64,000 nt of DNA from contig JAIXUD010000022.1 in assembly GCA_027483645.1 (NCBI GenBank), forward strand, positions 310,001-374,000, read 5' to 3'. This DNA is from Sphingobacteriales bacterium (lineage in GTDB: Bacteria > Bacteroidota > Bacteroidia > Chitinophagales > CAIOSU01). A program made the position numbers and the translations under genes. The notes under the pieces were generated by a model that was not told the origin of the DNA, made no database searches, and saw nothing but the letters and a program-made list of their open reading frames with translations. This document shows, piece by piece, positions 8,743-18,350 of the stretch (positions within the stretch are counted from its first letter, which is position 1; each line of letters begins with the position of its first letter).

Positions 8743-9155
8743 CTTTCCTTACTTTCCAAATAATCCTGCAAGATAATGGTAGCGCTCACTACATCCAAAT
8801 TTTCCTTCTTTTGGCGGTCTTTCTTCTTCATGCCGCTCTGCACCATACTTTGCACCGCCCGCTTGGTGCTGTAGGTTTCATCTACCAGCTCCACCGGTAT
8901 GTGCGGAAACGTGCGCTGCAAAAACTTCACGAAATTATACACCATTTCGGCGCTGGCAGAAGGGGTATCATCCAACCGCAAGGGCTCACCAATAATGAAG
9001 GTTTCCACTGGCTCTTTGCTTACATAATCTTTTATGAAAGGCATTAGTTCCTGAGTGGGGACGGTTTTGAGGCCCGTGGCGATAATCTGCATGGGGTCGG
9101 TTACGGCCACGCCGCAGCGCTTGCCGCCATAATCAATTGCGAGGATACGAGCCAT
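8739..9155 (-). CDS. ruvX: Putative Holliday junction resolvase RuvX (YqgF)
   Basis: 138 residues, the normal length. An RNase H-like fold is indicated by AIDYGGKRCGVAVTD (Asp8), the middle FIIGEPL and VDETYSTKRA motifs, and the C-terminal DVVSATIILQDYL aspartate. YqgF proteins process Holliday-junction-like structures and/or take part in 16S rRNA 5'-end maturation. It is first in a two-gene unit with def. A TATCTTTG box ends only four bases before the ATG, so its message may be nearly leaderless. Confidence 0.94.
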   Translation of the reverse strand: MARILAIDYGGKRCGVAVTDPMQIIATGLKTVPTQELMPFIKDYVSKEPVETFIIGEPLRLDDTPSASAEMVYNFVKFLQRTFPHIPVELVDETYSTKRAVQSMVQSGMKKKDRQKKENLDVVSATIILQDYLESKER

Positions 9156-9159
9156 GGTA

Positions 9160-9167
9160 CAAAGATA
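9160..9167 (-). promoter_or_regulatory. Putative -7 box TATCTTTG ahead of ruvX
   Basis: Exact TAnnTTTG match on the minus strand, four bases upstream of the ruvX ATG. If it is used, transcription would begin at or inside the first codons, so either the message is leaderless or the true start is slightly downstream. Confidence 0.3.
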
Positions 9168-9178
9168 GGGATTTGGTT

Positions 9179-9206
9179 GTTGGACTATGGACCATGGACG
9201 ATGGAG
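9179..9206. repeat. Intergenic degenerate repeats, GGACCATGGACGATGG family
   Basis: Consecutive units TGGACTA, TGGACCA, TGGACGA, TGG with period 7. The same family occurs at 33480, 35864 and 49153. Confidence 0.65.
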
Positions 9207-9269
9207 AAAAAGAAAAAGAGGCTATGACATACTGCGGTGGTCGGATGAGTACTTTGAACGGTTTATATT

Positions 9270-9830
9270 TCAGGCAGGCCTTTTAAAAACAGTTACCCTT
9301 TTTCCAGTTTTCCCAAAGTAAGAATGCTCTTTTTCCAAACGTCTAACGGAAGCCACTATATCTTCTTTTAAGTTTAACTTCTTGTTGAGTTGAGTTAATA
9401 ACTCGTTCCAGCCATCATTTTTGTCTTCCACCGTTACTACTTTGCCATTCATCAAAACAACATCCAGCAATACTAACAAGTACCTTTTTCGCTGGGTATA
9501 TGCATAAACCGACACTATATCATTGTAAGCAACGAACTCGTCAAGAACACCTGAGGTGAAACCATTGTGAAAAACTCGGGTTGGGCTTATGCTGCTAAAC
9601 ATGTACTTAGAAGATGGCTCATTAACATGTCTTTCCCAAAGATGAATGCCAATTAAGAGTAATGGACTACCAAGGATTAACCATATTAAGACTTGATGTA
9701 GGCCATAACCAGATAATGTATTACATAAATTTAATACCTCGAAATGGCAAATGAAATAAGCAATAATTAGTCCTGGTAAGCCAGCGACTATTAGGAGCAT
9801 AGATGCGGTAAATCCATCAATACTTCTCAT
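9270..9830 (-). CDS. Small inner-membrane protein, unknown function
   Basis: 186 residues. Two hydrophobic segments lie near the N-terminus (about 8-28 and 46-63), followed by a roughly 115-residue soluble part with beta-strand character (YLLVLLDVVLMNGKVVTVEDK) and a lysine-rich C-terminus. The layout suggests a membrane-anchored PH-like or small cytoplasmic domain, but I do not recognise a family. It stands alone, divergent from the penicillin-acylase gene. Confidence 0.65.
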   Translation of the reverse strand: MRSIDGFTASMLLIVAGLPGLIIAYFICHFEVLNLCNTLSGYGLHQVLIWLILGSPLLLIGIHLWERHVNEPSSKYMFSSISPTRVFHNGFTSGVLDEFVAYNDIVSVYAYTQRKRYLLVLLDVVLMNGKVVTVEDKNDGWNELLTQLNKKLNLKEDIVASVRRLEKEHSYFGKTGKRVTVFKRPA

Positions 9831-9941
9831 GTTGTACTTCTATCATTGAGCATATAAAGTTATCAAATTTATCTAATGAGTAGGCCCCTTTCCCCATTTT
9901 TCCCCTATCTTCATAGCTCCTCAAACATCCTCCTCCTCACA

Positions 9942-12017
9942 ATGAAGCCCTTACAAGTTCTTTTAGTACTGTTCCTATTTTGCAATGTTGCCATCCAAGC
10001 CCAAACCCGCGACTACGCCGCAAACGTAACCATTGCCCGCGATAAATGGGGCGTGCCGCATATCTATGGCAAAACTGACCCCGACGTGGCTTATGGCCTT
10101 GCTTGGGCACATGCGGAAGACGATTTTAAAACCATTGAGCAAACCTTGCTGATGAGCAAGGGCATGGCCGGGCTGGTAAATGGGAAAGACGGAGCGATTA
10201 CGGATTTCTTTGTGCATGCCATGGGTATAAAAAACATGGTAGATGCCAGGTATGAAACCGATGTGTCGCCGGAATTCAAACGCTATCTGGATGGCTATGC
10301 TGCAGGCCTAAACGCCTATGTAAAAGCGCACCCTAAAGAAGTACGCATCAAAAAGGTCTTTCCCGGATCCGGAAAGGATATTATACAAGGGTATGTGCTG
10401 CAAATGGTGCTCATATCTGCTGCTCATAAGTCGGTTGAGAAAGTTGTTAAGGGTAAATATGACTTGCCCGAAAACATGGGTTCCAACGCGTTTGCTTTCT
10501 CATCGGCCAAAACTGCCAACGGCAATACCATGCTGTGCGTAAACCCGCACGTGGCTTTCGAAGGGCTATTCTCCTGGTATGAGGCCCATTTGAAAAGCGA
10601 TGAAGGCATGGATATAATGGGGGCATTGTTTCCGGGTGGGGTTACCATTTTTCTGGGCACCAACCAGCACCTCGGCTGGGCGCATACCTGGAACGGCCTG
10701 CACCTTACCGATGTATACCGGTTGAAGATGAACCCTGACAAGAAGAACCAATATTGGTTTGATGGCAAATGGGAAGAGCTGGAAACTGGCAAAGCCAAAC
10801 TACGGGTGAAAATAAAGAAATGGCTACCGCGCATACCGGTGGGCAAAAAGCTGTATTGGAGCAAATTTGGGCCGACTTTTGAATCGGAGAACGGTCAATT
10901 TTACTCGATACGGGTAGCAGCAAATATGGATATAAAAACAGCAGAGCAATGGTACCGAATGGGCAAGGCCAATAATAAGGAAGAGTTTTGGGAAGCGGTA
11001 AAGATGAATTCCATCATACGTTTTACCATTACCTATGCCGATAAGATGGGAAATATCAGCCTGATCGACAATGGCATGATACCGCAGCGCCGCAACGACC
11101 TAGACTGGACGAACCCTTTGCGCGGCGATACTAGCCTGCACTTATGGCAAACTTGGTACCCTACCGACTCGCTGCCTCAAATACACAACCCGCAGTGCGG
11201 ATGGGTTTATAACACCAACAATACGCCTTTTGATGCCACCTGCGAAGGTTCCAACGCAACGGAAGCCAATTATCCGGAACATATGGGTTTCCGCAAGGGA
11301 AACAACAACCGCTCTACCCGCTTTAAAGAGTTGATGCAGCAGTATGGCAAGATATCGTTTGAAGAAATGCGGAAGATTAAATTCGACCACTCTTACCCCA
11401 CCAATAGTGAGTTTTTGGTTTCGGTTATGAAGCAGCTGGATTTTGAGTGTGCCAAGCCGGAACTAAACGCCTTGCGCCTGCGCATGATCAACTGGAACAG
11501 GCAGGCTAAGCCTGACAATGTGGATGCTACATTGTTTTTTGTGGGCATTGCCTACATTTTCAAAAAGAAAGGTTACGATGATAATGATTTTAGGGGTGCC
11601 GTAGTAATGGAGAAAGAGCTGGTGGAGGAGGCCTTGCAATACACGCACGACTACCTGATGCAGCACTTTGGCTCTACCGAGGTGCCGTTAAGCAAGGTGC
11701 AGTTGGTAAGGCGCGGAGCAGTGGAGCTGCCCATGCCAGGCTTCCCCGATGCACTGGCGGCCAACTATTGCAAGCAGGATAAGGAAAGCGGCAAGTATTA
11801 CGGCTATGTGGGTGATAGCTATACCTTGCTGGTAGAGTATGATGCCAAAGGACCGGTGCGCATTGAAACCCTACAAAACTATGGTAGCTCTGCTAGGCCT
11901 GATAGCCCGCATTATAATGACCAGATGAGGCTCTTCAGCAAGCAGCAAACCAAAACCATGACCATGGATTGGCCAACGATACTAAAAGATGCCGAGCGGG
12001 TGTACCAGCCGAAGTAG
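9942..12017 (+). CDS. Penicillin acylase family (Ntn) hydrolase, secreted
   Basis: 691 residues from the ATG at 9942, chosen because it gives a clean signal peptide (MKPLQVLLVLFLF to IQAQ). The substrate-pocket start IARDKWGVPHIYG, the A-chain DGYAAGLNAY region and the autoprocessing point GSNAFAFSS, with Ser181 as the expected N-terminal nucleophile of the B chain, identify the family. Members cleave amide bonds of penicillins, N-acyl-homoserine lactones or other N-acyl compounds after periplasmic self-cleavage into two chains. The substrate cannot be told from sequence. The last part (SGKYYGYVGDSY and PHYNDQM) matches the usual C-terminal pocket. Monocistronic. Confidence 0.9.
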   Translation: MKPLQVLLVLFLFCNVAIQAQTRDYAANVTIARDKWGVPHIYGKTDPDVAYGLAWAHAEDDFKTIEQTLLMSKGMAGLVNGKDGAITDFFVHAMGIKNMVDARYETDVSPEFKRYLDGYAAGLNAYVKAHPKEVRIKKVFPGSGKDIIQGYVLQMVLISAAHKSVEKVVKGKYDLPENMGSNAFAFSSAKTANGNTMLCVNPHVAFEGLFSWYEAHLKSDEGMDIMGALFPGGVTIFLGTNQHLGWAHTWNGLHLTDVYRLKMNPDKKNQYWFDGKWEELETGKAKLRVKIKKWLPRIPVGKKLYWSKFGPTFESENGQFYSIRVAANMDIKTAEQWYRMGKANNKEEFWEAVKMNSIIRFTITYADKMGNISLIDNGMIPQRRNDLDWTNPLRGDTSLHLWQTWYPTDSLPQIHNPQCGWVYNTNNTPFDATCEGSNATEANYPEHMGFRKGNNNRSTRFKELMQQYGKISFEEMRKIKFDHSYPTNSEFLVSVMKQLDFECAKPELNALRLRMINWNRQAKPDNVDATLFFVGIAYIFKKKGYDDNDFRGAVVMEKELVEEALQYTHDYLMQHFGSTEVPLSKVQLVRRGAVELPMPGFPDALAANYCKQDKESGKYYGYVGDSYTLLVEYDAKGPVRIETLQNYGSSARPDSPHYNDQMRLFSKQQTKTMTMDWPTILKDAERVYQPK

Positions 12018-12093
12018 GCAAAATATGGCGAACGCCAATTTCTGCTTAAATTTATATGGGTAGGGCTGTATGGTACCTTGATAAAGAAATAGC

Positions 12094-13251
12094 GTGAAAA
12101 CTAAAACCTGGAAGTTTAAGCTCTTATTTGTTTTGCTGCTATGCATCATTATTGAGCTTATCGGGTACGTGGGTATGAGGGTAGCATCGGCAAGGGTGCC
12201 TTATCTCAGTTTTGGCGATTACATGAAAATCCGGCGCAACTTGTTGGGGGAGGCAAGGGCCGATGACTTGCCCAGATATAGGCCAGTGGCCAACTTGAAC
12301 TATATGCCAACCCCAGGATATGTATATGCCGGCAAGGTACAGCATAACGATGCAGGCTACCGAGGTATTGAAGTACCACTTCAAAAATCGGATAAGTTGC
12401 GCATATTGTTTCTAGGGGGCTCTACAACCTATGGTAGTGGCGTAGGCGATGCTGATAGTACTTACCCCGCACAAGTTGGTCAAATACTGAAACGGATGCG
12501 CCTAGAAGGCTTGCATAACCGAGAAGTGGAAATTATAAACGGTGGGTTGGAATCAGCAACTTCGGCGGAGGAGCTTGCTTACTATCACTATAAGTTCCGC
12601 TATTATCAGCCTGATATTGTGGTGCTGCATACTGCGGGCAACGATGCCTTGTTCAATGCTACAGATGAAAACTATCAGCCTGATTATAGTCATCATCGAA
12701 ACGTAGATTTTAATTTGCCCGAATTGCCCGCTGCTGGCAAACTTGCTATGAGATCCTACTTTATCAGTTTTGTTTCGATTAGTTTGTATTACCAGCAAGT
12801 TGCGGGTACTGATCATCCGCTGGTACATCATCAATTCCCGGTTCCAAACTATGCGAAGTGGTTTGATAGGGCGGCTATTGATACTGCTTACATTTCGCCT
12901 GATGCTTTTTACAATAATATTGACTTGCTACTGTATGAAATTGGGAAAGATGGTGCAACGGCGATGGTACTGCCTTTCGTAATTAATGAGCAAAGGAAAT
13001 TTAGTGTGGAGCATCCTGAGTATGTAAGAAGAACCTACGAACTCAACGGATATCTAAAACAGCTAACCGCTCAACATGGTGCTATTTGGGTGCCATATGA
13101 GTTTGGCACTATAACCAATGAAACCTCATGGCAAGATGATTGTCATTTGGATGCGAAGGGGGAATATAATAAGGCAACGCTTGTGGGCAATACGATACGG
13201 GAGTTCATTATTACTAAACCACCCGTGCAACTGGATACTACTACCTTCTAA
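12094..13251 (+). CDS. SGNH/GDSL-type hydrolase, membrane-anchored
   Basis: 385 residues with a GTG start. An N-terminal hydrophobic segment (about 8-28) probably anchors it, with the catalytic domain outside. SGNH blocks are visible: FLGGSTTYGSG with the nucleophile Ser, TAGNDALF (GxND) and DDCHLDAKGE supplying the catalytic Asp/His. Such enzymes are esterases or O-acetyl hydrolases acting on lipids or polysaccharides. Substrate unknown. Confidence 0.8.
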   Translation: MKTKTWKFKLLFVLLLCIIIELIGYVGMRVASARVPYLSFGDYMKIRRNLLGEARADDLPRYRPVANLNYMPTPGYVYAGKVQHNDAGYRGIEVPLQKSDKLRILFLGGSTTYGSGVGDADSTYPAQVGQILKRMRLEGLHNREVEIINGGLESATSAEELAYYHYKFRYYQPDIVVLHTAGNDALFNATDENYQPDYSHHRNVDFNLPELPAAGKLAMRSYFISFVSISLYYQQVAGTDHPLVHHQFPVPNYAKWFDRAAIDTAYISPDAFYNNIDLLLYEIGKDGATAMVLPFVINEQRKFSVEHPEYVRRTYELNGYLKQLTAQHGAIWVPYEFGTITNETSWQDDCHLDAKGEYNKATLVGNTIREFIITKPPVQLDTTTF

Positions 13252-13444
13252 AACCCCCAAACAAACCGCCGCAGAATACCACGCATTGTGCGATAGCTAC
13301 AACCAACCAGGCTGCCACGGCAATAAACATCACCAATACCACTAAGCGGCTTGTTTGCTCGCGCTCATTTACCATTTCTCCTTGCAAAACTTGCCTTTCC
13401 ATATCAGTGTTTTTAGATTTCAATTGATATTGGTAAAAAGGCAA
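13241..13444 (-). CDS. Possible small single-pass membrane protein
   Basis: 67 codons, overlapping the 3' end of the SGNH gene by 11 bp on the opposite strand. A charged N-terminal half (KSKNTDMERQ) is followed by one strong hydrophobic helix (LVVLVMFIAVAAWLVVAIAQ) and a short Arg-ending tail. Translation may instead begin at the internal Met15 (13402). It fills an otherwise gene-free gap and looks like a real small protein, but nothing else supports it. Confidence 0.4.
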   Translation of the reverse strand: MPFYQYQLKSKNTDMERQVLQGEMVNEREQTSRLVVLVMFIAVAAWLVVAIAQCVVFCGGLFGGFRR

Positions 13445-13664
13445 ATGGTATGCCCCGAAAGGGAATAATTGAATACTATTGATAAAGATTGCGAACCGGT
13501 GTTGTGAATTGAGATAACTTGTTGGCTATTAATTCTTTGGCAATCTTCAATTTCACAACCTTATGGTGGTTACTGAAAGTACTGAATTGTGGATTGGTAA
13601 TCCAAGGGCAGAATTTCCCCGTTTGCTACGTCATAGCCACAGGGTATCGCCACAAAACAGGAGC

Positions 13665-14786
13665 CTATATCTCCAATACCTCTCCAGGGCGAGGCAATAA
13701 TAACTGGCCATTGATGTTGCCTAGCTCTTGCTGTTGAAGCATAGTTTGGTAGGGGTCGCTTAAGGCTTCATCACTAAGGTCGAAGGTACCGTAGTGCATG
13801 GGCATCAAGTGTTTTGCGCCTAGCTCGTTAAATCCCTTCACGGCATCTTGCGGGCTTATATGGTTGCTGCCCATAAACCATTCGGGCTTATAAGCCCCAA
13901 TGCCGATGATGGCGTGCGTAATATCAGGAAACAATTCGCCTGCCTGCTTAAAGTGCGAGCCATAGCCCGTGTCGCCACTAAAGTAAATGGTTTTGTTGCC
14001 GGAGCGGATAACAAAGGCACCCCAAAGGCGTACATTGGTATCAGTAATCAATCGCCTGCCCCAATGCCGGCTAGGCAGATAAAAAATCTCCAGCGGGCTA
14101 TCGGGCGTATGGAATTTCTGGAACCAACCAGCCGATTGTATCAATTTGCTTTGGGTAAACGATTGCAACAAGCCTTCAATTCCCAGCCCGGTAAGGTAAT
14201 GCGCTTTGGGGTTGTTTTTGGCGAGGGCTTTTACACTAGGCTCATCCAGGTGGTCACGGTGGTCGTGCGAGAGTAGGATGTAATCCAAGTTATTTAGCTT
14301 GCTAGGGTCCAAAGGAAACTTCACGAAGCGCTTCACCAAAAACGATAAATCGCCAAAAACCGGGTCAATCATTATCGTTTTACCATCGAGCCTAATAAAG
14401 AAACTACTGTGTCCCAGCCAAACGATACAATCCACATTGCTAGTAAGCCAGTCATTATAAGGTACAGGCTGCAACCGCCACCTGTCGAGCTTTTTGGCTG
14501 CCTTATCAGGATTGTTGCTCAATTGCCATTTAAACACGTCGGCGAAATCCATTTTCATCGGGTGCTCGTGGTTCACAAACCGCCCTTCGCTGGTTATGGG
14601 GGTTCCTTTCCATTCAGTGGGGGAGAGGATGGTTTCGAGTTTTGGGTTGGAGGTGAAAGACAATTGGAAGATTTGAAAATGGTTGATGGACGAAGGATTA
14701 GTATAAATATCGTATTTCCATCGCAAATATTGCTTCCTTATCTTTTCGAAATCTTGTTTGAGGTAATGGCGCGCTGCAGTGTGCAC
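13665..14786 (-). CDS. Metallo-beta-lactamase-fold hydrolase (NAPE-PLD/UlaG-like)
   Basis: 373 residues. Metal ligands are visible in LSHDHRDHLD (HxHxDH), FSGDTGYG (Asp) and MPMHYGTF (late His). HSSFFIRLDGKTIMIDPVFG is typical of the NAPE-PLD/UlaG branch, which hydrolyses phosphodiester or lactone bonds. The N-terminus overlaps the preceding TIGR03643-type gene by 49 bp. A shorter start (near the MKMDF methionine, about 14558) would remove the overlap but also remove sequence that looks conserved (WKGTPITSEGRFVN), so the long form is kept with some doubt. Confidence 0.87.
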   Translation of the reverse strand: MHTAARHYLKQDFEKIRKQYLRWKYDIYTNPSSINHFQIFQLSFTSNPKLETILSPTEWKGTPITSEGRFVNHEHPMKMDFADVFKWQLSNNPDKAAKKLDRWRLQPVPYNDWLTSNVDCIVWLGHSSFFIRLDGKTIMIDPVFGDLSFLVKRFVKFPLDPSKLNNLDYILLSHDHRDHLDEPSVKALAKNNPKAHYLTGLGIEGLLQSFTQSKLIQSAGWFQKFHTPDSPLEIFYLPSRHWGRRLITDTNVRLWGAFVIRSGNKTIYFSGDTGYGSHFKQAGELFPDITHAIIGIGAYKPEWFMGSNHISPQDAVKGFNELGAKHLMPMHYGTFDLSDEALSDPYQTMLQQQELGNINGQLLLPRPGEVLEI

Positions 14787-15013
14787 TTAAACCTATCTAC
14801 ATCGGTGGAGCGCTTTTGCAGGTGTTTGGTATCGCGGCCTTGCACTCGCTGGCGCCACATGCTGAAACTTTTGGACTTCATTTCCCGACGCATCAGTTTA
14901 ATTACCTCGGCTTCTGTAAGCGCAAATTGTGCTTGTATGGCTTCAAATGGCGTACGGTCTTCCCATGCCATTTCAACAATGCGGTCGATATCGGTTTGTG
15001 GTAGTTGGCTCAT
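14738..15013 (-). CDS. TIGR03643-type (DUF2805) small protein
   Basis: 91 residues. The order DIDRIVEMAWEDRTPFEAI, FALTEAEVIKLMRREM, WRQRVQGRDTKH is that of the TIGR03643 / DUF2805 family, small proteins with an HTH-like helical start and a basic tail. Their function is not established. It is translated just before, and overlapping, the metallo-hydrolase gene. Confidence 0.8.
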   Translation of the reverse strand: MSQLPQTDIDRIVEMAWEDRTPFEAIQAQFALTEAEVIKLMRREMKSKSFSMWRQRVQGRDTKHLQKRSTDVDRFKCTLQRAITSNKISKR

Positions 15014-15093
15014 GTAGCATTAACAGCCCTGGGTTGTTTTTGTTGAAATTACCAGTAGGCAGGTTGTATTTTTAATGAATTGAACCACATAAA

Positions 15094-16131
15094 TCAACTA
15101 ATAATCTCATCAAGTTTTTTTTGCCATTTCTTTAACCCTTTCTCAATGCTAAGCTGCTTGCCTGCGGCCAGTGCTTGGTCGGCTTTGTCGGTATCACCCG
15201 TAAGGCTATAAAGCTGGTGCAAATCTTGGTACGATTCGCAAGCCTCCGACCAATATCCTTTTTCTAGCCTAATGGCCAAAGATTTATTGATGTAGCTTTT
15301 TGCCACATCAAAACCGCCCCATGCTATATAAAGCTTGCCCAAGCCAGCCAGTATAAATGAATGTTCGGTAAACATCTGCTTGTTCTTAACTACTTTAAGG
15401 CCTTTCTGGAAATGGATTAATGCTTGCGCATACTCTTTTAGCTCTATATAGCTAAAGGCAATGTGGCAATACGCTTGCGATTGTGCCAACGCATTGTTGT
15501 TGGCTAAATATCCTTGTAAGCCATACTCGTAATTGGTAATGGCTTCCCTGTAGTTTCCTTTTTTGTACAGTATTAACCCTAGGTTGCTATTCATTAAGAA
15601 CATACTTTGCTTCCTATCAGAGTTTTCAAGCGTTTCTAAGGCCAGTCGGTAATATTTCTCTGCCTCGTCTAGCTGCTCCAAGTAGTTGTAAGAGTTGGCT
15701 ATGTTATTATAAGCCAATCCAATAGCACCATTATGGGCATTTGTTTTTTTATAAATCTCTAGTGCCTGCATGGCCATTTGCAGTGCTTGTTCATGGTTGC
15801 CTTGCCTGTTGGAGATAAAGCCGTATGATTCCAGGCACTGCGCCCTTCCTCCTTCATGGTTTATCTCTAAAGCCATGTTTTCGGCCTTTTTGAAAAACTC
15901 AAGAGATTCATGCAGTTCTCCAGCCCTATACTTTACGCGCCCCATTACAATATTATGATGCATAATGGCGGCAGGTATATTATGTTCTTGCCCAAGCAAA
16001 AGCAGTTGCATAGCCACATCCTCGCAACGCGCCAAGTCATTGTTCAAGTAGCCGACGCTCAATTGAAGAAGCAACAGCATTTTTGCGCTGGGGTCTTGCT
16101 CAAGTTCTAGTTGCTTATAAATGCTTTTCAT
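15094..16131 (-). CDS. Tetratricopeptide-repeat protein
   Basis: 345 residues, almost entirely TPR units. Canonical AxxxGxxxxxxGxxxxAxxxxxxAL helix pairs occur at roughly 75-110, 115-150, 155-190, 195-230 and 240-275 (for example NLGLILYKKGNYREAITNYEYGL). No signal peptide, membrane span or output domain is seen, so it is a cytoplasmic scaffold or sensor-type TPR like those fused to regulators elsewhere. It lies 52 bp downstream of parE and may be co-transcribed with it. Confidence 0.83.
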   Translation of the reverse strand: MKSIYKQLELEQDPSAKMLLLLQLSVGYLNNDLARCEDVAMQLLLLGQEHNIPAAIMHHNIVMGRVKYRAGELHESLEFFKKAENMALEINHEGGRAQCLESYGFISNRQGNHEQALQMAMQALEIYKKTNAHNGAIGLAYNNIANSYNYLEQLDEAEKYYRLALETLENSDRKQSMFLMNSNLGLILYKKGNYREAITNYEYGLQGYLANNNALAQSQAYCHIAFSYIELKEYAQALIHFQKGLKVVKNKQMFTEHSFILAGLGKLYIAWGGFDVAKSYINKSLAIRLEKGYWSEACESYQDLHQLYSLTGDTDKADQALAAGKQLSIEKGLKKWQKKLDEIIS

Positions 16132-16183
16132 CTACTATCGGTATTTCGATCCAGCCATTCAATTCTGAGTTCGAAATTTTGAA

Positions 16184-18079
16184 TTATTCCTCCACCGCTG
16201 CAACGGCCATGGCGGCTGGTTCCGTCAGAATGTCCTTCTCAATCTTCAAGTTATCGATGATAAAGAGTTGGCGCTCGGGTGTGTTTTTGCCCATGTAATA
16301 GTTTAGCAGATTTTGTATGCTGGTATCTTTGGTGAGTAGGATAGGGGAGAGGCGGATGTCTTCGCCAATAAACTGCCCAAACTCATCGGGCGAAATCTCT
16401 CCCAAACCCTTAAATCGCGTAATCTCTGGCTTTACTCCCAACTTGGCAATAGCCCTTTGGCGCTCCTCATCGGTATAGCAATAGATGGTTTCCTTCTTGT
16501 TTCGCACCCTAAAGAGCGGTGTCTCCAATATATACACGTGCCCGCTCCTTACCAAATCGGGGAAGAACTGCAGGAAGAATGTGAGCAACAGCAAGCGTAT
16601 GTGCATACCGTCCACGTCGGCATCGGTGGCTATTACCACGCGGTTGTAGCGCAGGTATTCTATACCGTCCTCAATATTAAGGGCGTGTTGCAGTAGGTTA
16701 AACTCTTCGTTTTCATACACTACTTTCTTCGTCAAGCCAAAGCAGTTTAGCGGCTTACCACGTAAGCTGAACACCGCTTGGGTCTGCACATCGCGGGCTT
16801 TGGTAATGCTTCCGCTTGCCGAGTCTCCTTCGGTAATGAAGAGGGTACTGTTGTATCTTTCCTCCAACCTGCCATCATCCAGGTGCATGCGGCAGTCGCG
16901 CAGCTTCTTGTTGTGTAGGTTGGCTTTCTTTGCCCGTTGGTTGGCCAGTTTTTTAATGCCCGCTATCTCTTTGCGCTCCCTCTCGCTTTGGGTAATGCGG
17001 CGCTGCAAGGCATCGGCCACGTTGGGGTGCTTGTGCAGGTAGTCGTCCAGTTCTTTTTTGAGGAAGTCCATTACAAAGCCGCGTACCGTCGGCCCTTCTT
17101 GCGCCATGTTGATGGAGCCCAGCTTGGTTTTGGTTTGGCTTTCGAACACCGGCTCCTGCACCCGTACGCTGATGGCACCTATAATTGCCGTGCGAACATC
17201 CGCCGCATCAAAGTCTTTCTTAAAGAACTCACGAACGGTCTTCACCACTGCCTCTCTGAAGGCCGCCAAGTGTGTGCCGCCCTGGGTAGTGTACTGGCCA
17301 TTTACGAAGCTGTAATACTCCTCACCATAGCTGTTGCCGTGGGTTAGGGCAATTTCAATATCTTCCCCTTTTAGGTGGATGATTGGGTATCGCAGGCTAT
17401 CGGCATCGGTTTTGTTTTGCAGCAAATCCAATAGACCATTCTCTGAATAGAACTTTTGCCCATTGAAATACAGTGCCAACTTGGCGTTTAGGTAGGCGTA
17501 GTTCCAAATCTGGTTTTCCAGGAACTCCGGTATAAAATGGTAGTTTTTGAAGATGGTATCATCGGGCACAAAGGTCATGGTGGTGCCATCGCGCTCATCG
17601 GTATTTATTACCGCTTGATCATTTATCAACTCCCCCTTTTCAAACTCTGCTACCTTCATCTTACCATCGCGCACCGATTGCACCACGAAGTTGTAGCTCA
17701 AAGCGTTCACCGCCTTGGTACCCACACCGTTCAATCCTACCGATTTTTGGAAGGCTTTGCTATCATATTTGCCACCGGTGTTTATTTTGCTTACGCAATC
17801 AATTACCTTACCCAGTGGAATGCCCCGGCCATAGTCGCGCACCACTACTTTCTTGTCGCTAATCTTAATGTCGATGCGCTTGCCGTAGCCCATTACGTGC
17901 TCATCGATGGAGTTGTCGATTACCTCTTTTACTAGCACGTATATGCCATCGTCATAAGCTGAGCCATCACCCAGCTTACCGATGTACATACCGGGGCGCA
18001 TGCGTATATGCTCCTTCCAGTCCAGCGACCGGATGTTGTCTTCGTTATAGTTATGCGGTATTTTTTCTTCTTCTGCCAT
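16184..18079 (-). CDS. parE: DNA topoisomerase IV subunit B
   Basis: 631 residues. The GHKL ATPase start ([51 protein letters not shown]) is followed by the transducer domain and the TOPRIM region with EGDSASGS and [12 protein letters not shown], then the C-terminal RFKGLGE motif. The N-terminal text and the moderate length fit the Bacteroidota ParE branch rather than GyrB. With ParC it decatenates chromosomes. No parC lies next to it in this window; its downstream neighbour is the TPR gene. Confidence 0.92.
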   Translation of the reverse strand: MAEEEKIPHNYNEDNIRSLDWKEHIRMRPGMYIGKLGDGSAYDDGIYVLVKEVIDNSIDEHVMGYGKRIDIKISDKKVVVRDYGRGIPLGKVIDCVSKINTGGKYDSKAFQKSVGLNGVGTKAVNALSYNFVVQSVRDGKMKVAEFEKGELINDQAVINTDERDGTTMTFVPDDTIFKNYHFIPEFLENQIWNYAYLNAKLALYFNGQKFYSENGLLDLLQNKTDADSLRYPIIHLKGEDIEIALTHGNSYGEEYYSFVNGQYTTQGGTHLAAFREAVVKTVREFFKKDFDAADVRTAIIGAISVRVQEPVFESQTKTKLGSINMAQEGPTVRGFVMDFLKKELDDYLHKHPNVADALQRRITQSERERKEIAGIKKLANQRAKKANLHNKKLRDCRMHLDDGRLEERYNSTLFITEGDSASGSITKARDVQTQAVFSLRGKPLNCFGLTKKVVYENEEFNLLQHALNIEDGIEYLRYNRVVIATDADVDGMHIRLLLLTFFLQFFPDLVRSGHVYILETPLFRVRNKKETIYCYTDEERQRAIAKLGVKPEITRFKGLGEISPDEFGQFIGEDIRLSPILLTKDTSIQNLLNYYMGKNTPERQLFIIDNLKIEKDILTEPAAMAVAAVEE

Positions 18080-18085
18080 GGGGGA

Positions 18086-18187
18086 GGTTATTGGTATACT
18101 GGTTATTAGCTATTGGTTGATCGGGGTGTTGGGATATCACTTTTAACGAAAAGCAACTAATAACCAATAACTAATAACCATTAACCC
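18086..18187. repeat. Intergenic repeats of the ACCAATAACTAATAA family around the parE upstream region
   Basis: Units in one sense (GGTTATTGGTATACTGGTTATTAGCTATTGG) occupy 18086-18118, and units in the other sense (CTAATAACCAATAACTAATAACC) occupy 18156-18179. They form an imperfect inverted pair about 40 bp apart just upstream of the parE start. Confidence 0.6.
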
Positions 18188-18280
18188 AAAATTAACCAAA
18201 CGTCCGCACATATAGTTTCGTATATGAGGATGGGTTATTAACAAGCACTGTGTAATTGTTGGCTGCATAGCCTAATACAA

Positions 18281-18314
18281 AAAAGCGGCCGTGGTCTTTA
18301 CCACGGCCGCTTGC
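18281..18314 (-). terminator. Strong hairpin terminator downstream of the 18351 gene
   Basis: Perfect 12-bp inverted repeat AAGCGGCCGTGG / CCACGGCCGCTT around a TCTTTA loop. On the minus strand it is followed by a T-rich run (complement of ACAAAAAAG), as expected for the end of the secreted-protein gene transcribed leftward. The remaining 18188-18280 stretch shows nothing else. Confidence 0.8.
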
Positions 18315-18350
18315 TACATAAAACAGCTTGTTAATCTCCTAATCTCAATA

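Noticed and set aside
14409-15017. 202-codon plus-strand open frame
   Set aside because: Overlaps two minus-strand genes with recognisable motifs and has none itself.
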